This document shows, in pieces, positions 36,701 through 49,775 of a DNA stretch of 64,000 nt (within the stretch, counting starts at the first letter, position 1; each line of letters begins with the position of its first letter). The notes beneath the pieces were generated by a model. It saw nothing but the letters and a program-made list of their open reading frames with translations, had not been told where the DNA came from and did not search any database. The stretch is taken from assembly GCF_041381155.1 (NCBI RefSeq), contig NC_091134.1, positions 74,511,051 through 74,575,050 on the forward strand. The letters run 5' to 3'. Source of the DNA: Argopecten irradians (Eukaryota > Mollusca > Bivalvia > Pectinida > Pectinidae). The translations under genes and the position numbers were made by a program.

Positions 36701-39700
36701 CAATCTGTGTCCTAACTGTTCTGACATTGTACAATCTGTGTCCTAACTGTTCTGACATTGTACAATCTGTGTCCTAACTGTTCTGACATTGTACAATCTG
36801 TGTCCTAACTGTTCTGACATTGTACAATCTGTGTCCTAACTGTTCTGACATTGTACAATCTGTGTCCTAACTGTTCTGACATTGTACAATCTGTGTCCTA
36901 ACTGTTCTGACATTGTACAATCTGTGTCCTAACTGTTCTGACATTGTACAATCTGTGTCCTAACTGTTCTGACATTGTACAATCTGTGTCCTAACTGTTC
37001 TGACATTGTACAATCTGTGTCCTAACTGTTCTGACATTGTACAATCTGTGTCCTAACTGTTCTGACATTGTACAATCTGTGTCCTAACTGTTCTGACATT
37101 GTACAATCTGTGTCCTAACTGTTCTGACATTGTACAATCTGTGTCCTAACTGTTCTGACATTGTACAATCTGTGTCCTAACTGTTCTGACATTGTACAAT
37201 CTGTGTCCTAACTGTTCTGACATTGTACAATCTGTGTCCTAACTGTTCTGACATTGTACAATCTGTGTCCTAACTGTTCTGACATTGTACAATCTGTGTC
37301 CTAACTGTTCTGACATTGTACAATCTGTGTCCTAACTGTTCTGACATTGTACAATCTGTGTCCTAACTGTTCTGACATTGTACAATCTGTGTCCTAACTG
37401 TTCTGACATTGTACAATCTGTGTCCTAACTGTTCTGACATTGTACAATCTGTGTCCTAACTGTTCTGACATTGTACAATCTGTGTCCTAACTGTTCTGAC
37501 ATTGTACAATCTGTGTCCTAACTGTTCTGACATTGTACAATCTGTGTCCTAACTGTTCTGACATTGTACAATCTGTGTCCTAACTGTTCTGACATTGTAC
37601 AATCTGTGTCTATACTGTTCTGACATTGTACAATCTATGTCCTAACTGTTCTGACATTGTACAATTTGTGCCCTTACCATTCTTACATTGTACAATCTGT
37701 GTCCTAACTGTTCTGACATTGTACAATCTGTGTCCTAACTGTTCTGACATTGTACAATCTGTGTCCTAACTGTTCTGACATTGTACAATCTGTGTCCTAA
37801 CTGTTCTGACATTGTACAATCTGTGTCCTAACTGTTCTGACATTGTACAATCTGTGTCCTAACTGTTCTGACATTGTACAATCTGTGTCCTAACTGTTCT
37901 GACATTGTACAATCTGTGTCCTAACTGTTCTGACATTGTACAATCTGTGTCCTAACTGTTCTGACATTGTACAATCTGTGTCCTAACTGTTCTGACATTG
38001 TACAATCTGTGTCCTAACTGTTCTGACATTGTACAATCTGTGTCCTAACTGTTCTGACATTGTACAATCTGTGTCCTAACTGTTCTGACATTGTACAATC
38101 TGTGTCCTTAACTGTTCTGACATTGTACAATCTGTGTCCTAACTGTTCTGACATTGTACAATCTGTGTCCTAACTGTTCTGACATTGTACAATCTGTGTC
38201 CTAACTGTTCTGACATTGTACAATCTGTGTCCTAACTGTTCTGACATTGTACAATCTGTGTCCTAACTGTTCTGACATTGTACAATCTGTGTCCTAACTG
38301 TTCTGACATTGTACAATCTGTGTCCTAACTGTTCTGACATTGTACAATCTGTGTCCTAACTGTTCTGACATTGTACAATCTGTGTCCTAACTGTTCTGAC
38401 ATTTTACAATCTGTGTCCTAACTGTTCTGACATTGTACAATCTGTGTCCTAACTGTTCTGACATTGTACAATCTGTGTCCTAACTGTTCTGACATTGTAC
38501 AATCTGTGTCCTAACTGTTCTGACATTGTACAATCTGTGTCCTAACTGTTCTGACATTGTACAATCTGTGTCCTAACTGTTCTGACATTGTACAATCTGT
38601 GTCCTAACTGTTCTGACATTGTACAATCTGTGTCCTAACTGTTCTGACATTGTACAATCTGTGTCCTAACTGTTCTGACATTGTACAATCTGTGTCCTAA
38701 CTGTTCTGACATTGTACAATCTGTGTCCTAACTGTTCTGACATTGTACAATCTGTGTCCTAACTGTTCTGACATTGTACAATCTGTGTCCTAACTGTTCT
38801 GACATTGTACAATCTGTGTCCTAACTGTTCTGACATTGTACAATCTGTGTCCTAACTGTTCTGACATTGTACAATCTGTGTCCTAACTGTTCTGACATTG
38901 TACAATCTGTGTCCTAACTGTTCTGACATTGTACAATCTGTGTCCTAACTGTTCTGACATTGTACAATCTGTGTCCTAACTGTTCTGACATTGTACAATC
39001 TGTGTCCTAACTGTTCTGACATTGTACAATCTGTGTCTAACTGTTCTGACATTGTACAATCTGTGTCCTAACTGTTCTGACATTGTACAATCTGTGTCCT
39101 AACTGTTCTGACATTGTACAATCTGTGTCCTAACTGTTCTGACATTGTACAATCTGTGTCCTAACTGTTCTGACATTGTACAATCTGTGTCCTAACTGTT
39201 CTGACATTGTACAATCTGTGTCCTAACTGTTCTGACATTGTACAATCTGTGTCCTAACTGTTCTGACATTGTACAATCTGTGTCCTAACTGTTCTGACAT
39301 TGTACAATCTGTGTCCTAACTGTTCTGACATTGTACAATCTGTGTCCTAACTGTTCTGACATTGTACAATCTGTGTCCTAACTGTTCTGACATTGTACAA
39401 TCTGTGTCCTAACTGTTCTGACATTGTACAATCTGTGTCCTAACTGTTCTGACATTGTACAATCTGTGTCCTAACTGTTCTGACATTGTACAATCTGTGT
39501 TCTAACTGTTCTGACATTGTACAATCTGTGTCTTAACTGTTCTGACATTGTACAATCTGTGTCCTAACTGTTCTGACATTGTACAATCTGTGTCTAACTG
39601 TTCTAACATTGTACAATCTGTGTCCTAACTGTTTGACATTGTACAATCTGTGTCCTAACTGTTCTGACATTGTACAATCTGTGTCCTAACTGTTCTAACA

Positions 39701-39990
39701 TTGTACAATCTGTGTCTAAACTGTTCTAGCATTGTACAATATATGTTCTAACTGTTCAGACATTGTACAATCTGTGTCCTAACTGGTCTGACATTGTACA
39801 ATCTGTGTTCTAACTGTTCTAACATTGTACAATCTGTGTCCTAACTGTTCTGACATTGTACAATCTGTGTCCTAACTGTTCTGACATTGTACAATCTGTG
39901 TCCTAACTGTTCTGACATTGTACAATCTGTGTCCTAACTGTTCTGACATTGTACAATCTGTGTCTAACTGTTCTAACATTGTACAATCTG

Positions 39991-40170
39991 TGTCTTAACG
40001 TTCTAACATTGTACAATCTGTGTCTTAACGTTCTAACATTGTACAATCTGTGTCTTAACGTTCTAACATTGTACAATCTGTGTCTTAACGTTCTAACATT
40101 GTACAATCTGTGTCTTAACGTTCTAACATTGTACAATCTGTGTCTTAACGTTCTAACATTGTACAATCTG
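39991..40170. repeat. Homogeneous block of six 30-bp variant units
   Basis: Six consecutive identical units TGTCTTAACGTTCTAACATT then GTACAATCTG, each exactly 30 bp. The block is embedded in the 31-bp array. The one-base-shorter variant (CTTAACGTT instead of CCTAACTGTT) makes these units in-frame on both strands. Confidence 0.92.
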
Positions 40171-40404
40171 TGTAACATTGTACAATATATGTTCTAACGT
40201 TCTAACATTGTACAATCTGTGTCCTAACTGTTCTGACATTGTACAATCTGTGTCCTAACTGTTCTGACATTGTACAATCTGTGTCCTAACTGTTCTGACA
40301 TTGTACAATCTGTGTCTTAACGTTCTGACATTGTACAGTCTATGTTCTAACAGTTCTGACATTGTACAATGTATGTCCTAACTGTTCTAACATTGTACAA
40401 TCTG

Positions 40405-40554
40405 TGTCTTAACGTTCTAACATTGTACAATCTGTGTCTTAACGTTCTAACATTGTACAATCTGTGTCTTAACGTTCTAACATTGTACAATCTGTGTCTT
40501 AACGTTCTAACATTGTACAATCTGTGTCTTAACGTTCTAACATTGTACAATCTG
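40405..40554. repeat. Second homogeneous block of five 30-bp variant units
   Basis: Same variant unit as 39991-40170, five copies, starting 414 bp later. The two blocks suggest a local block duplication or repeated expansion of one variant. Confidence 0.92.
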
Positions 40555-40626
40555 TGTCCTAACTGTTCTGACATTGTACAATCTGTGTCCTAACTGTTCT
40601 AACATTGTACAATCTGTGTCCTAACT

Positions 40627-40688
40627 GTTATAACTGTCATTCACCATTTAAGATGAAAATTAGCGGTGAAACAATACCTTTTGAATAC
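40627..40688. repeat. Copy of the array's right flank embedded inside the array
   Basis: 62 bp, GTTATAACTGTCATTCACC through CCTTTTGAATAC, matching 41153-41214 with one visible difference (TTAGCGG versus TTAACGG). About 460 bp of ordinary 31-bp units follows before the array really ends. Confidence 0.93.
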
Positions 40689-41152
40689 AGGTTTTACATT
40701 GTACAATCTGTGTCCTAACTGTTCTGACATTGTACAATCTGTGTCCTAACTGTTCTTACATTGTACAATCTGTGTCCTTACTGTTCTGACATTGTACAAT
40801 CTGTGTCCTAACTGTTCTGACATTGTACAATCTGTGTCCTTACTGTTCTGACATTGTACAATCTGTGTCCTAACTGTTCTGACATTGTACACAATATGTG
40901 TCCTAACTGTTCTGACATTGTACAATCTGTGTCCTAACTGTTCTGACATTGTACAATCTGTGTCCTAACTGTTCTGACATTGTACAATCCGTGTCCTAAC
41001 TGTTCTGACATTATACAATCTGTGTCCTAACTGTTCTGACATTGTACAATCTGTTTCCTTACTGTTCTGACATTGTACAATCTGTGTCCTAACTGTTCTG
41101 ACATTGTACAATCTGTGTCCTAACTGTTCTGACATTGTACAATCTATGTCCT

Positions 41153-41214
41153 GTTATAACTGTCATTCACCATTTAAGATGAAAATTAACGGTGAAACAA
41201 TACCTTTTGAATAC
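41153..41214. repeat. Right flank of the mega-array, the second copy
   Basis: The partner of 40627-40688. Here it continues into non-repetitive sequence (TTGTAGTAATTGAAC). Confidence 0.9.
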
Positions 41215-42855
41215 TTGTAGTAATTGAACAATATCAAATACCCCTTAAACTACTTCGCGGATCACAAGGGAATCACAGCAAGCGCACCCAGAACGTTAAT
41301 TGTTCAACAAATGTCCATTGTATCAAACATAATATGCTGTTCTGTATCTTTCTGGTCCGTATAATTTACTATGCAGACCTCTTTATCATAAAGAAATGCA
41401 CTAGGATGGGTTTACCGCGCAGTTCTGGGCTACTTTACCATAAAGAACACTGCGGTGTTATAGAGAAATCCTTCTGGTAATCGTCCTCAGTTGTGTCCTT
41501 CTTGTGGACCTACTTCTGTGTGGACAATGAATGACTCCTTAACCAATCAATGATCACCATCATCACTTTATCCTTGTCATTGAAATCTAATTCCATGTTT
41601 GTGATAAACGTTTAAAACTGAACGTGAGATTCCAGATTTAGCCAACTCTATACAAGTATGCATTCTAAGCATATGCAACTGACAAGATGATTCGTTTAGA
41701 CAAAGTATACTGCTTATGGAGTTATGTCACGTATTTTCGCACATGGTTTGCCAGTGACATATTCCATAGTTTTAGTGACATGAGATATACACGTGCCATC
41801 CGGTAGCAGACCGGATGAAGCATATGTTCCCGCCATTCTGGCGATCACGTGACATGTAAATATCGATTTTGTTTTAACTCGTAGAACACCCGTTGTTTGT
41901 CGGAAATGAATGATTAGTACTGACAATTTAAATGTAAAAACGTGTTACGATAGACACTGGTGCAGCTGGACATACATTGTCCGTTGGATAGTGGCGTACA
42001 GTATGGAGGGTTGCCAACTGTCTTACAGGAAAAGAAAAATACATTTGTTTGGCTTTACTCTGTTGAATGATGATTTAATTATCAATTTTATACAGCTGCT
42101 GAATCTATCCCTCAACACAACAATGTGATAACTTAGTAGATCTATACTGTAAACACTCCAAGCGTTCAAACAATGACGGACTCCAAGGTTTGGATTAAAA
42201 ATTAAAAGATTAATAGATAATACACGAAGAAACAAGAAAACATGGAAAATTGAGATAATTGTGGAAGATATTGGTTTTTGAAGCCGTTGAATATAGTTAT
42301 TTCATTCCATGTTTGCCATACATGAACGCCAGTGTTTCCAGAGATGTAAGATATATAAATGTCAAACTCTCCTATATGGTACTGAAACACAAATATAACT
42401 GATGTTTTGTAAATTCTCGTCTGCTCAGCATTTCCTTGCTGTCTCGATTCACGACTCGGGACATTTTTATGTCTTTTGTAATTGATTTTCACAACTCTGC
42501 CACTTTTCCTGGTGGATTCGTTTCCTCCAGTTTTGTTCTCGAAGCCAGTATAATGGCGATACTTTCGTCACAGAGTATTTCATGTTCACAGGCCGTCAAT
42601 AACAGCGGGTGTATTACTATTTCAAATGGCACTTCCAAACATACCTAATAAAACAACCGCTATTTTATGATAAAAAGCAGACAAACGCTTTACAAATTTG
42701 GCATAAATAACAGTTTGATTCTCGACTGTACGTCATAAGCCGAAAGATAAACAATGTAAACATGATACTTTGTTTACTGTTCAGTTTGTAACATTTACTG
42801 TAACTTTATTTCGCGGACACCAAATTTCACGATTTCCGTTTCAAAATATTTTCAT

Positions 42856-42969
42856 GGATTTAAAAGAAATGTAGATATCCTTAAATTTGATTATGTAAGA
42901 ATTATCTAGTAAAATATAAATTCGCGGATTTAAAATTGAATGTAGATATCCTTAAATTTCATTATGTAA
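42856..42969. repeat. Two-copy 70-bp direct repeat with a TTCGCGG motif
   Basis: GGATTTAAAAGAAATGTAGA at 42856 and GGATTTAAAATTGAATGTAG at 42926. Both continue as ATATCCTTAAATTT[G/C]ATTATGTAA. TTTCGCGG or TTCGCGG strings precede both (near 42810 and 42921). Probably part of a small dispersed element. Confidence 0.7.
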
Positions 42970-43146
42970 CCACACAGTGGGACAATACCAAAACTAGTGT
43001 TCAGAATTACCTAGAATCTCCCAACCGAGACGATAACGGTACAGGTGAGCAGTCGTGCAGTTCCTATGATCCAGACACACCCATCGCTACCGTGACTGAT
43101 TTGTTTATAATTGAATAGGTACAACATGCGAAACGAGATTTGACGG

Positions 43147-43242
43147 AAGAAACAAGGAAAGAGAGTAGTGGTTTGCTGTCGGCTGCGACAGCTCCGACGT
43201 GGGTAGTACTGGGAGAAACTTGCTTCTGCTGACACTGTTTGA
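43147..43242. repeat. Direct repeat A, copy 1 (about 95 bp, contains a hairpin)
   Basis: Shared with 43961-44049: AAGAAACAAGGAAAGAGAGT, then GGTTTGCTGTCGGCTGCGAC, AGCTCCGAC, GTGGGTAG, AACTTGCTTCTGCTGACACT and GTTTGA. Copy 1 has a few extra bases (GTAGTGG, TACTGGGAG). The core CTGTCG-GCTG-CGACAG can form a 6-bp stem. Confidence 0.88.
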
Positions 43243-43960
43243 ACTTGTGATGTCAAGGATTACCGCTAACGCTCCGAGGAGGACGTCATTCAATCGTTGA
43301 CTTCGCTGACTAGAGGGGATGTGAAGGTGACATTCATGCAAATAATCTAGTACTGGGGTGAACCCACCTACACAGCCCCAAGATTAAACGTCCGCGAATG
43401 TGAAACCGGCTTACTGACCCCCACTTCTGCTGAGAATGTAAATACCCGACGCTCTTTTTGGCATATTTTGTATGCTGGAACATCCGTGGAACCCTATGGC
43501 GTAAGAGGATAAAGTTGTAGAGAAGCGAGTGTAATGATAGAGGAGTTATCGGAAACCCTAATGCGTCCACCAATGTGTCAATTTGGTGTAAATAAAGAAA
43601 ACACTGAACACATCTCGGACGTATTCGATAAATACTATCGGCACGTAATTATTGCGGAGATTTTCAACGCACAGATAAGTAAAAACAGGTTTGGAAGTAA
43701 AAAATTCATCTGAGACCAAAACGATAGAGGTGAGATTTTTAGAACCTTGATCGTTGACAAGGAACAAATCATTGAATCACGAAGAGTGGACTGTGTTGAA
43801 GAAGGGATTCGATTTAACGAGCAAATACTGTATGTCAGCGTGTTATTTAACAACGGTCTGCTCTATAAAACTTTACCATCTAAGGTTTCAAATCGGAAAA
43901 ATCTCGGCGGTTGCTCAGAATTCGTTCGAAGACGTTTCGGCAAATAAATCAAAGAAAGAA

Positions 43961-44049
43961 AAGAAACAAGGAAAGAGAGTTGGTTTGCTGTCGGCTGCGA
44001 CAGCTCCGACCGTGGGTAGGAGAACTTGCTTCTGCTGACACTGTTTGAC
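43961..44049. repeat. Direct repeat A, copy 2
   Basis: Partner of 43147-43242, in the same orientation about 815 bp downstream, with small indels between the copies. The unrelated flanks suggest a short dispersed element rather than a tandem duplication. Confidence 0.88.
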
Positions 44050-46740
44050 ACTCCCTAGATTTAACGAGCGTGCCTATTTAATGAACGTTCTTCAATTGAC
44101 GACCTGAAGTGCATGTTCGTTTTAGAACAGATGCATTTGTCTCAGTTGACAACTCTGAAGTATTATGGTGCCTACCATGCTATGTTTGTAACAGACGTTT
44201 GGTTTGTGATGCGTGAGTCCAACTACCTACAAATCAGGGATCTTACTTTGAGCTTTGTCGATTTATGTACAGAATTGGAAACTTCGTACAAAAACGATGT
44301 ATTTGTCTCGGCTACCCCGTTAGAGTGTTTACGTCATGTGATAATTCGTGGTAAAAGGTTCGAAATTACTCAACCATGACGAGGTTGATTCTTGTTTTGA
44401 GGGTTTGACCTTTACAATGAGTTTTAGTTACATGGGAATCAGTGAACCACCCAATGCCTTTCCTGGCTGTGTATTTGGCATATAACATGCATGTAAGGTT
44501 TTATGGATTCAAAATACGTCATGTTTTATGAAGTTGTGTGGTCCTCCTTGACTAGAAGGAGACCTGCCTCAGACGTAGCTTGCTGTTCACAGACCATGAC
44601 TACAACAATAAAATACATTAATATTTAGGTAGAACTGTAGCCTTTGTTTCCTGTTTTTGTAATGCAGACAACGGTTTTGTATTTATTCTGATAAAGATAA
44701 TACCATATCACATGTCAACAAGGCAATGTTTAGCAGTCGATAGTTTCATATTGATTTAGAAAAAATCTGTCTGTGTTTCGTAAATTAAGACAAGTCATTT
44801 CCATCTCGATATGGAGCATCTAAATTTGTCGTGAATAGTCCTCAATTAACCCTTAATGATGGTGATGACAACCTATGAAAACCGATTCCGTTTCGCAAAT
44901 TGGTTTCACAAATTATTGGTCAGATAGCATAATCTCTTCTGACCATGAATCTAGCTACGCCGCTGATGATAAGTCAGAGATAACTATCGGGTGTGTGTAT
45001 CATGTTAGCATTAGTAACAGGTCGAGTCAGAAGAACCGGAAGAGCTGATTCTAATGTAATTGTAGAAACGACTAAGGTGCGGAATGTCTTCATCTATCAG
45101 CACATTACGGACAGAATATCGGCAGGATCGTGATTGAGTCACGTCACTGCTGTCAGACTTAATTATTCTCATTGATTATAAGGTAGATAAGCGGTTCAGT
45201 CTGTGATAATCTAATTTATGAAGACTTTCACTTCGACATCATTACTTTCTATAAAACAATACTCCGTCCGCAAAAAACCTCCAGTTCATCGAGATCCCTT
45301 AATCTTAGTTATATATACTGTTATTGTCATACTCACATATCAAAAAGGACTATTAATGTGTTATACATCATCAAAAGTTACCAACTTTTTGAGAAGTACA
45401 ATGCTTACAATGCATAGGTTTTAATTTTACAAGTATAAATAAAAGCTGAAAATCATGATATTTACATCAACAGTACAGTGAAATGAGTACTTATGCAGTC
45501 AAGTTGTGGTCTGCATTTTTATTTCACATTATAACAGTGTGTTTAGTAATTATTAAGTTATTTCTGCATGCATGTTTTCATTTTAACATACATAAGGCAT
45601 AACAAAAACAATATGTTGACACTCCATAAATTCTGTTTTGTAACTAGTGTTTATAAGGCATCATACATGTTTGTCTGTCCGTTGAAATTATTTTCACAGC
45701 TTAATTCATCAAACCTTATGGTTTTCAATGGATTACTGAAGAATAATAACAAATGTCAAAACATTTGCTCAGTTACAACACATGTGACTTTACAATCTGT
45801 AATGGATATATTAGTGGTTCCCTAACATAGATAACGTTTCTGTGGAGATGTCTATCTCAGGAATATTGATAAAAATGGGGCCGAGTCTTAAGGTCAAATA
45901 TTTCGTAAAACCACCAACTTTTTCAATGTTGTTACTTTGGTAGTTCTACTAGATAATCATTATTTATAAAAGGAATCCAAGCCTATGTTTGTGTTTGACC
46001 AGGGCAGAGACGTACCTTCTGTGGCCCTGACACTTTACCGCCTACCCTGATTCGATAGGTCTTAATACATTTATCTATTAGTATTCAAAATTTCGTCTCC
46101 GGTAACTAATATTGTCAAATCTATGTTCTTATCGATTTATCCTACGGGACAAAACCGATGACAAGGAATCACTACTATTACGCTTTGCCATCAAACACAG
46201 TCACGTGGTTGATTTCGGAGTAGATTACAAATCACCAGATTTGACCAGAACAAGACGGCTCCTTGGTAGCGTTATTCTGCTTTGTGATTGGCGAATTGTA
46301 TTTTTCCTTATTTGAATTAACTTGTAATTATTTACTGTCATTACCTCTTCACATAATATGGGGTGTCATAATATATATGTATACCACTAACAATGGGACT
46401 ATGGTGTGTCAGAGGGGCAAACCATTAGATAATGGCATTCATGTTTGTATCGGATGTTATAATAATAAGTTACACGGCTGGAACCCTGGATCAGTCCTAG
46501 TGTTTTACGTCAGGTGATTTGAATATGTCGTGTTTTTATGTTAACAAAACTTCACATGAATATTTTTTCTCTGATATTCAAACATTACATTTTCCATTAA
46601 ACAAGAAAGCATTCATGTTTTCGCTTTGAGTACCGTGTTTCGCTATTGAAGTTATATTATTTCGATTTCAAATACGTTTATGTCATTAAATATTTTAAAG
46701 TCTACACAGGGAACGTTTTAGTGGGTGATACATTAACCTA

Positions 46741-49700
46741 TATAACAGCAAATTCCACCTGGGTCCGGTTGTTCATAGTAACAGCAGATTCCACCTGGGT
46801 CCGGTTGTTCATAGTAACAGCAGATTCCACCTGGGTCCGGTTGTTCATAGTAACAGCAGATTCCACCTGGGTCCGGTTGTCCATAGTAACAGCAAATTCC
46901 ACCTGGGTCCGGTCGTTCATAGTAACAGCAGATTCCACCTGGGTCCGGTTGTTCATAGTAACAGCAGATTCCACCTGGGTCCGATTGTTCATAGTAACAG
47001 CAGATTCCACCTGGGTCCGATTGTTCATAGTAACAGCAGATTCCACCTGGGTCCGGTCGTTCATAGTAACAGCAGATTCCACCTGGGTCCATTGTTCATA
47101 GTAACAGCAGATTCCACCTGGGTCCGATTGTTCATAGTAACAGCAGATTCCACCTGGGTCCGATTGTTCATAGTAACAGCAGATTCCACCTGGGTCCGGT
47201 TGTTCATAGTAACAGCAGATTCCACCTGGGTCCGTTGTTCATAGTAACAGCAGATTCCACCTGGGTCCGATTGTTCATAGTAACAGCAGATTCCACCTGG
47301 GTCCGATTGTTCATAGTAACAGCAGATTCCACCTGGGTCCGATTGTTCATAGTAACAGCAGATTCCACCTGGGTCCGATTGTTCATAGTAACAGCAGATT
47401 CCACCTGGGTCCGATTGTTCATAGTAACAGCAGATTCCACCTGGGTCCGTTGTTCATAGTAACAGCAGATTCCACCTGGGTCCGTTGTTCATAGTAACAG
47501 CAGATTCCACCTGGGTCCGGTGTTCATAGTAACAGCAGATTCCACCTGGGTCCGATTGTTCATAGTAACAGCAGATTCCACCTGGGTCCGGTCGTTCATA
47601 GTAACAGCAGATTCCACCTGGGTCCGTTGTTCATAGTAACAGCAGATTCCACCTGGGTCCGGTCGTTCATAGTAACAGCAGATTCCACCTGGGTCCGATT
47701 GTTCATAGTAACAGCAGATTCCACCTGGGTCCGATTGTTCATAGTAACAGCAGATTCCACCTGGGTCCGGTTGTTCATAGTAACAGCAGATTCCACCTGG
47801 GTCCGATTGTTCATAGTAACAGCAGATTCCACCTGGGTCCGGTCGTTCATAGTAACAGCAGATTCCACCTGGGTCCGGTTGTTCATAGTAACAGCAGATT
47901 CCACCTGGGTCCGGTTGTTCATAGTAACAGCAGATTCCACCTGGGTCCGATTGTTCATAGTAACAGCAGATTCCACCTGGGTCCGATTGTTCATAGTAAC
48001 AGCAGATTCCACCTGGGTCCGGTTGTTCATAGTAACAGCAGATTCCACCTGGGTCCGATTGTTCATAGTAACAGCAGATTCCACCTGGGTCCGGTTGTTC
48101 ATAGTAACAGCAGATTCCACCTGGGTCCGGTTGTTCATAGTAACAGCAGATTCCACCTGGGTCCGATTGTTCATAGTAACAGCAGATTCCACCTGGGTCC
48201 GTTGTTCATAGTAACAGCAGATTCCACCTGGGTCCGATTGTTCATAGTAACAGCAGATTCCACCTGGGTCCGATTGTTCTAGTAACAGCAGATTCCACCT
48301 GGGTCCGATTGTTCATAGTAACAGCAGATTCCACCTGGGTCCGATTGTTCATAGTAACAGCAGATTCCACCTGGGTCCGATTGTTCATAGTAACAGCAGA
48401 TTCCACCTGGGTCCGATTGTTCATAGTAACAGCAGATTCCACCTGGGTCCGATTGTTCATAGTAACAGCAGATTCCACCTGGGTCCGATTGTTCATAGTA
48501 ACAGCAGATTCCACCTGGTCCGTTGTTCATAGTAACAGCAGATTCCCCTGGGTCCGATGTTCATAGTAACAGCAGATTCCACCTGGGTCCGATTGTTCAT
48601 AGTAACAGCAGATTCCATCCTGGGTCCATGTGTTCATAGTAACAGCAGATTCCACCTGGGTCCGGTTGTTCATAGTAACAGCAGATTCCACTGGGTCGTG
48701 TTCATTCAGCAGATTCCACCTGGTCCGATTGTTCATAGTAACAGCAGATTCCACCTGGGTCCGATTGTTCATAGTAACAGCAGATTCACTGGTGTTCATA
48801 GTAACAGCAGATTCCACCTGGGTCCGGTTGTTCATAGTAACAGCAGATTCCACCTGGGTCCGTTGTTCATAGTAACAGCAGATTCCACCTGGGTCCGGTT
48901 GTTCATAGTAACAGCAGATTCCACCCTGGGTCCGGTTGTTCATAGTAACAGCAGATTCCACCTGGGTCCGATTGTTCATAGTAACAGCAGATTCCACCTG
49001 GGTCCGATTGTTCATAGTAACAGCAGATTCCACCTGGGTCCGATTGTTCATAGTAACAGCAGATTCCACCTGGGTCCGATTGTTCATAGTAACAGCAGAT
49101 TCCACCTGGGTCCGATTGTTCATAGTAACAGCAGATTCCACCTGGGTCCGGTCGTTCATAGTAACAGCAGATTCCACCTGGTCGTGGTACACAGATCGTC
49201 TTTCATAGTAACAGCAGATTCCACCTGGGTCCGTGTTCATAGTAACAGCAGATTCCACCTGGGTCCGATTGTTCATAGTAACAGCAGATTCCACCTGGGT
49301 CCGGTGTTCATAGTAACAGCAGATTCCACCTGGGTCCGATTGTTCATAGTAACAGCAGATTCCACCTGGGTCCGGTTGTTCATAGTAACAGCAGATTCCA
49401 CCTGGGTCCGTTGTTCATAGTAACAGCAGATTCCACCTGGGTCCGATTGTTCATAGTAACAGCAGATTCCACCTGGGTCCGGTTGTTCATAGTAACAGCA
49501 GATTCCACCTGGGTCCGGTTGTTCATAGTAACAGCAGATTCCACCTGGGTCCGATTGTTCATAGTAACAGCAGATTCCACCTGGGTCCGGTTGTTCATAG
49601 TAACAGCAGATTCCACCTGGGTCCGATTGTTCATAGTAACAGCAGATTCCACCTGGGTCCGGTTGTTCTATAGTAACAGCAGATTCCACCTGGGTCCGAT

Positions 49701-49775
49701 TGTTCATAGTAACAGCAGATTCCACCTGGGTCCGGTTTTTCATAGTAACAGCAGATTCCACCTGGGTCCGATTGT
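46741..49775. repeat. 36-bp minisatellite, about 84 copies
   Basis: Unit TTCATAGTAACAGCAGATTC then CACCTGGGTCCG[G/A]TTG. The final G/A (CGGTTG, CGATTG, also CGGTCG) is the main variant position. Units of 34-35 bp lacking part of GATTG break the frame at about 47092, 47230, 47450, 47520, 47630 and 48200. Because 36 is 12 codons, all intact stretches stay open on several frames of both strands (FIVTADSTWVRL forward). I treat these as artefacts. Indel clusters lie at 48510-48900 and 49180-49240. Confidence 0.97.

Larger units (their letters stand above)
27759..41152. repeat. 31-bp minisatellite mega-array, about 430 copies over 13.4 kb
   Basis: Unit: CTGTTCTGACATTGTACAAT followed by CTGTGTCCTAA. 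The middle (about 28990-39480) is almost invariant apart from scattered single changes (TTACATT, TAACATT, GTGTTCT). The left 1.2 kb and right 1.6 kb are more variable. Each unit contains the perfect 10-bp palindrome ATTGTACAAT. There is no long open frame because 31 is not a multiple of three. A few units carry a GACATTTTTGTACAAT insertion. The array is interrupted near its right end by a copy of its own flank (40627-40688). Confidence 0.98.
41215..46740. other. 5.5 kb of non-tandem DNA, no supported gene
   Basis: Many open frames of 60-96 codons occur on both strands (for example 44113-44379 +, 42202-42492 -, 43754-44038 +). None has a recognisable domain, and several overlap each other antisense, as expected by chance. 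Small internal repeats are listed separately. Exons of a weakly conserved or lineage-specific gene cannot be ruled out. Confidence 0.5.

Noticed and set aside
27759..41152. CRISPR array
   Set aside because: Units are contiguous with no unique spacers, in a eukaryotic genome with introns. It is a minisatellite.
44113..44379. 88-codon plus-strand open frame with an ordinary-looking composition
   Set aside because: No family recognised. It lies among overlapping chance frames on both strands. Would need transcript evidence.
44340..44380. Possible tRNA B-box (GGTTCGAAAT)
   Set aside because: Does not complete the GGTTCGANTCC consensus, and no A-box or cloverleaf arms could be found upstream.
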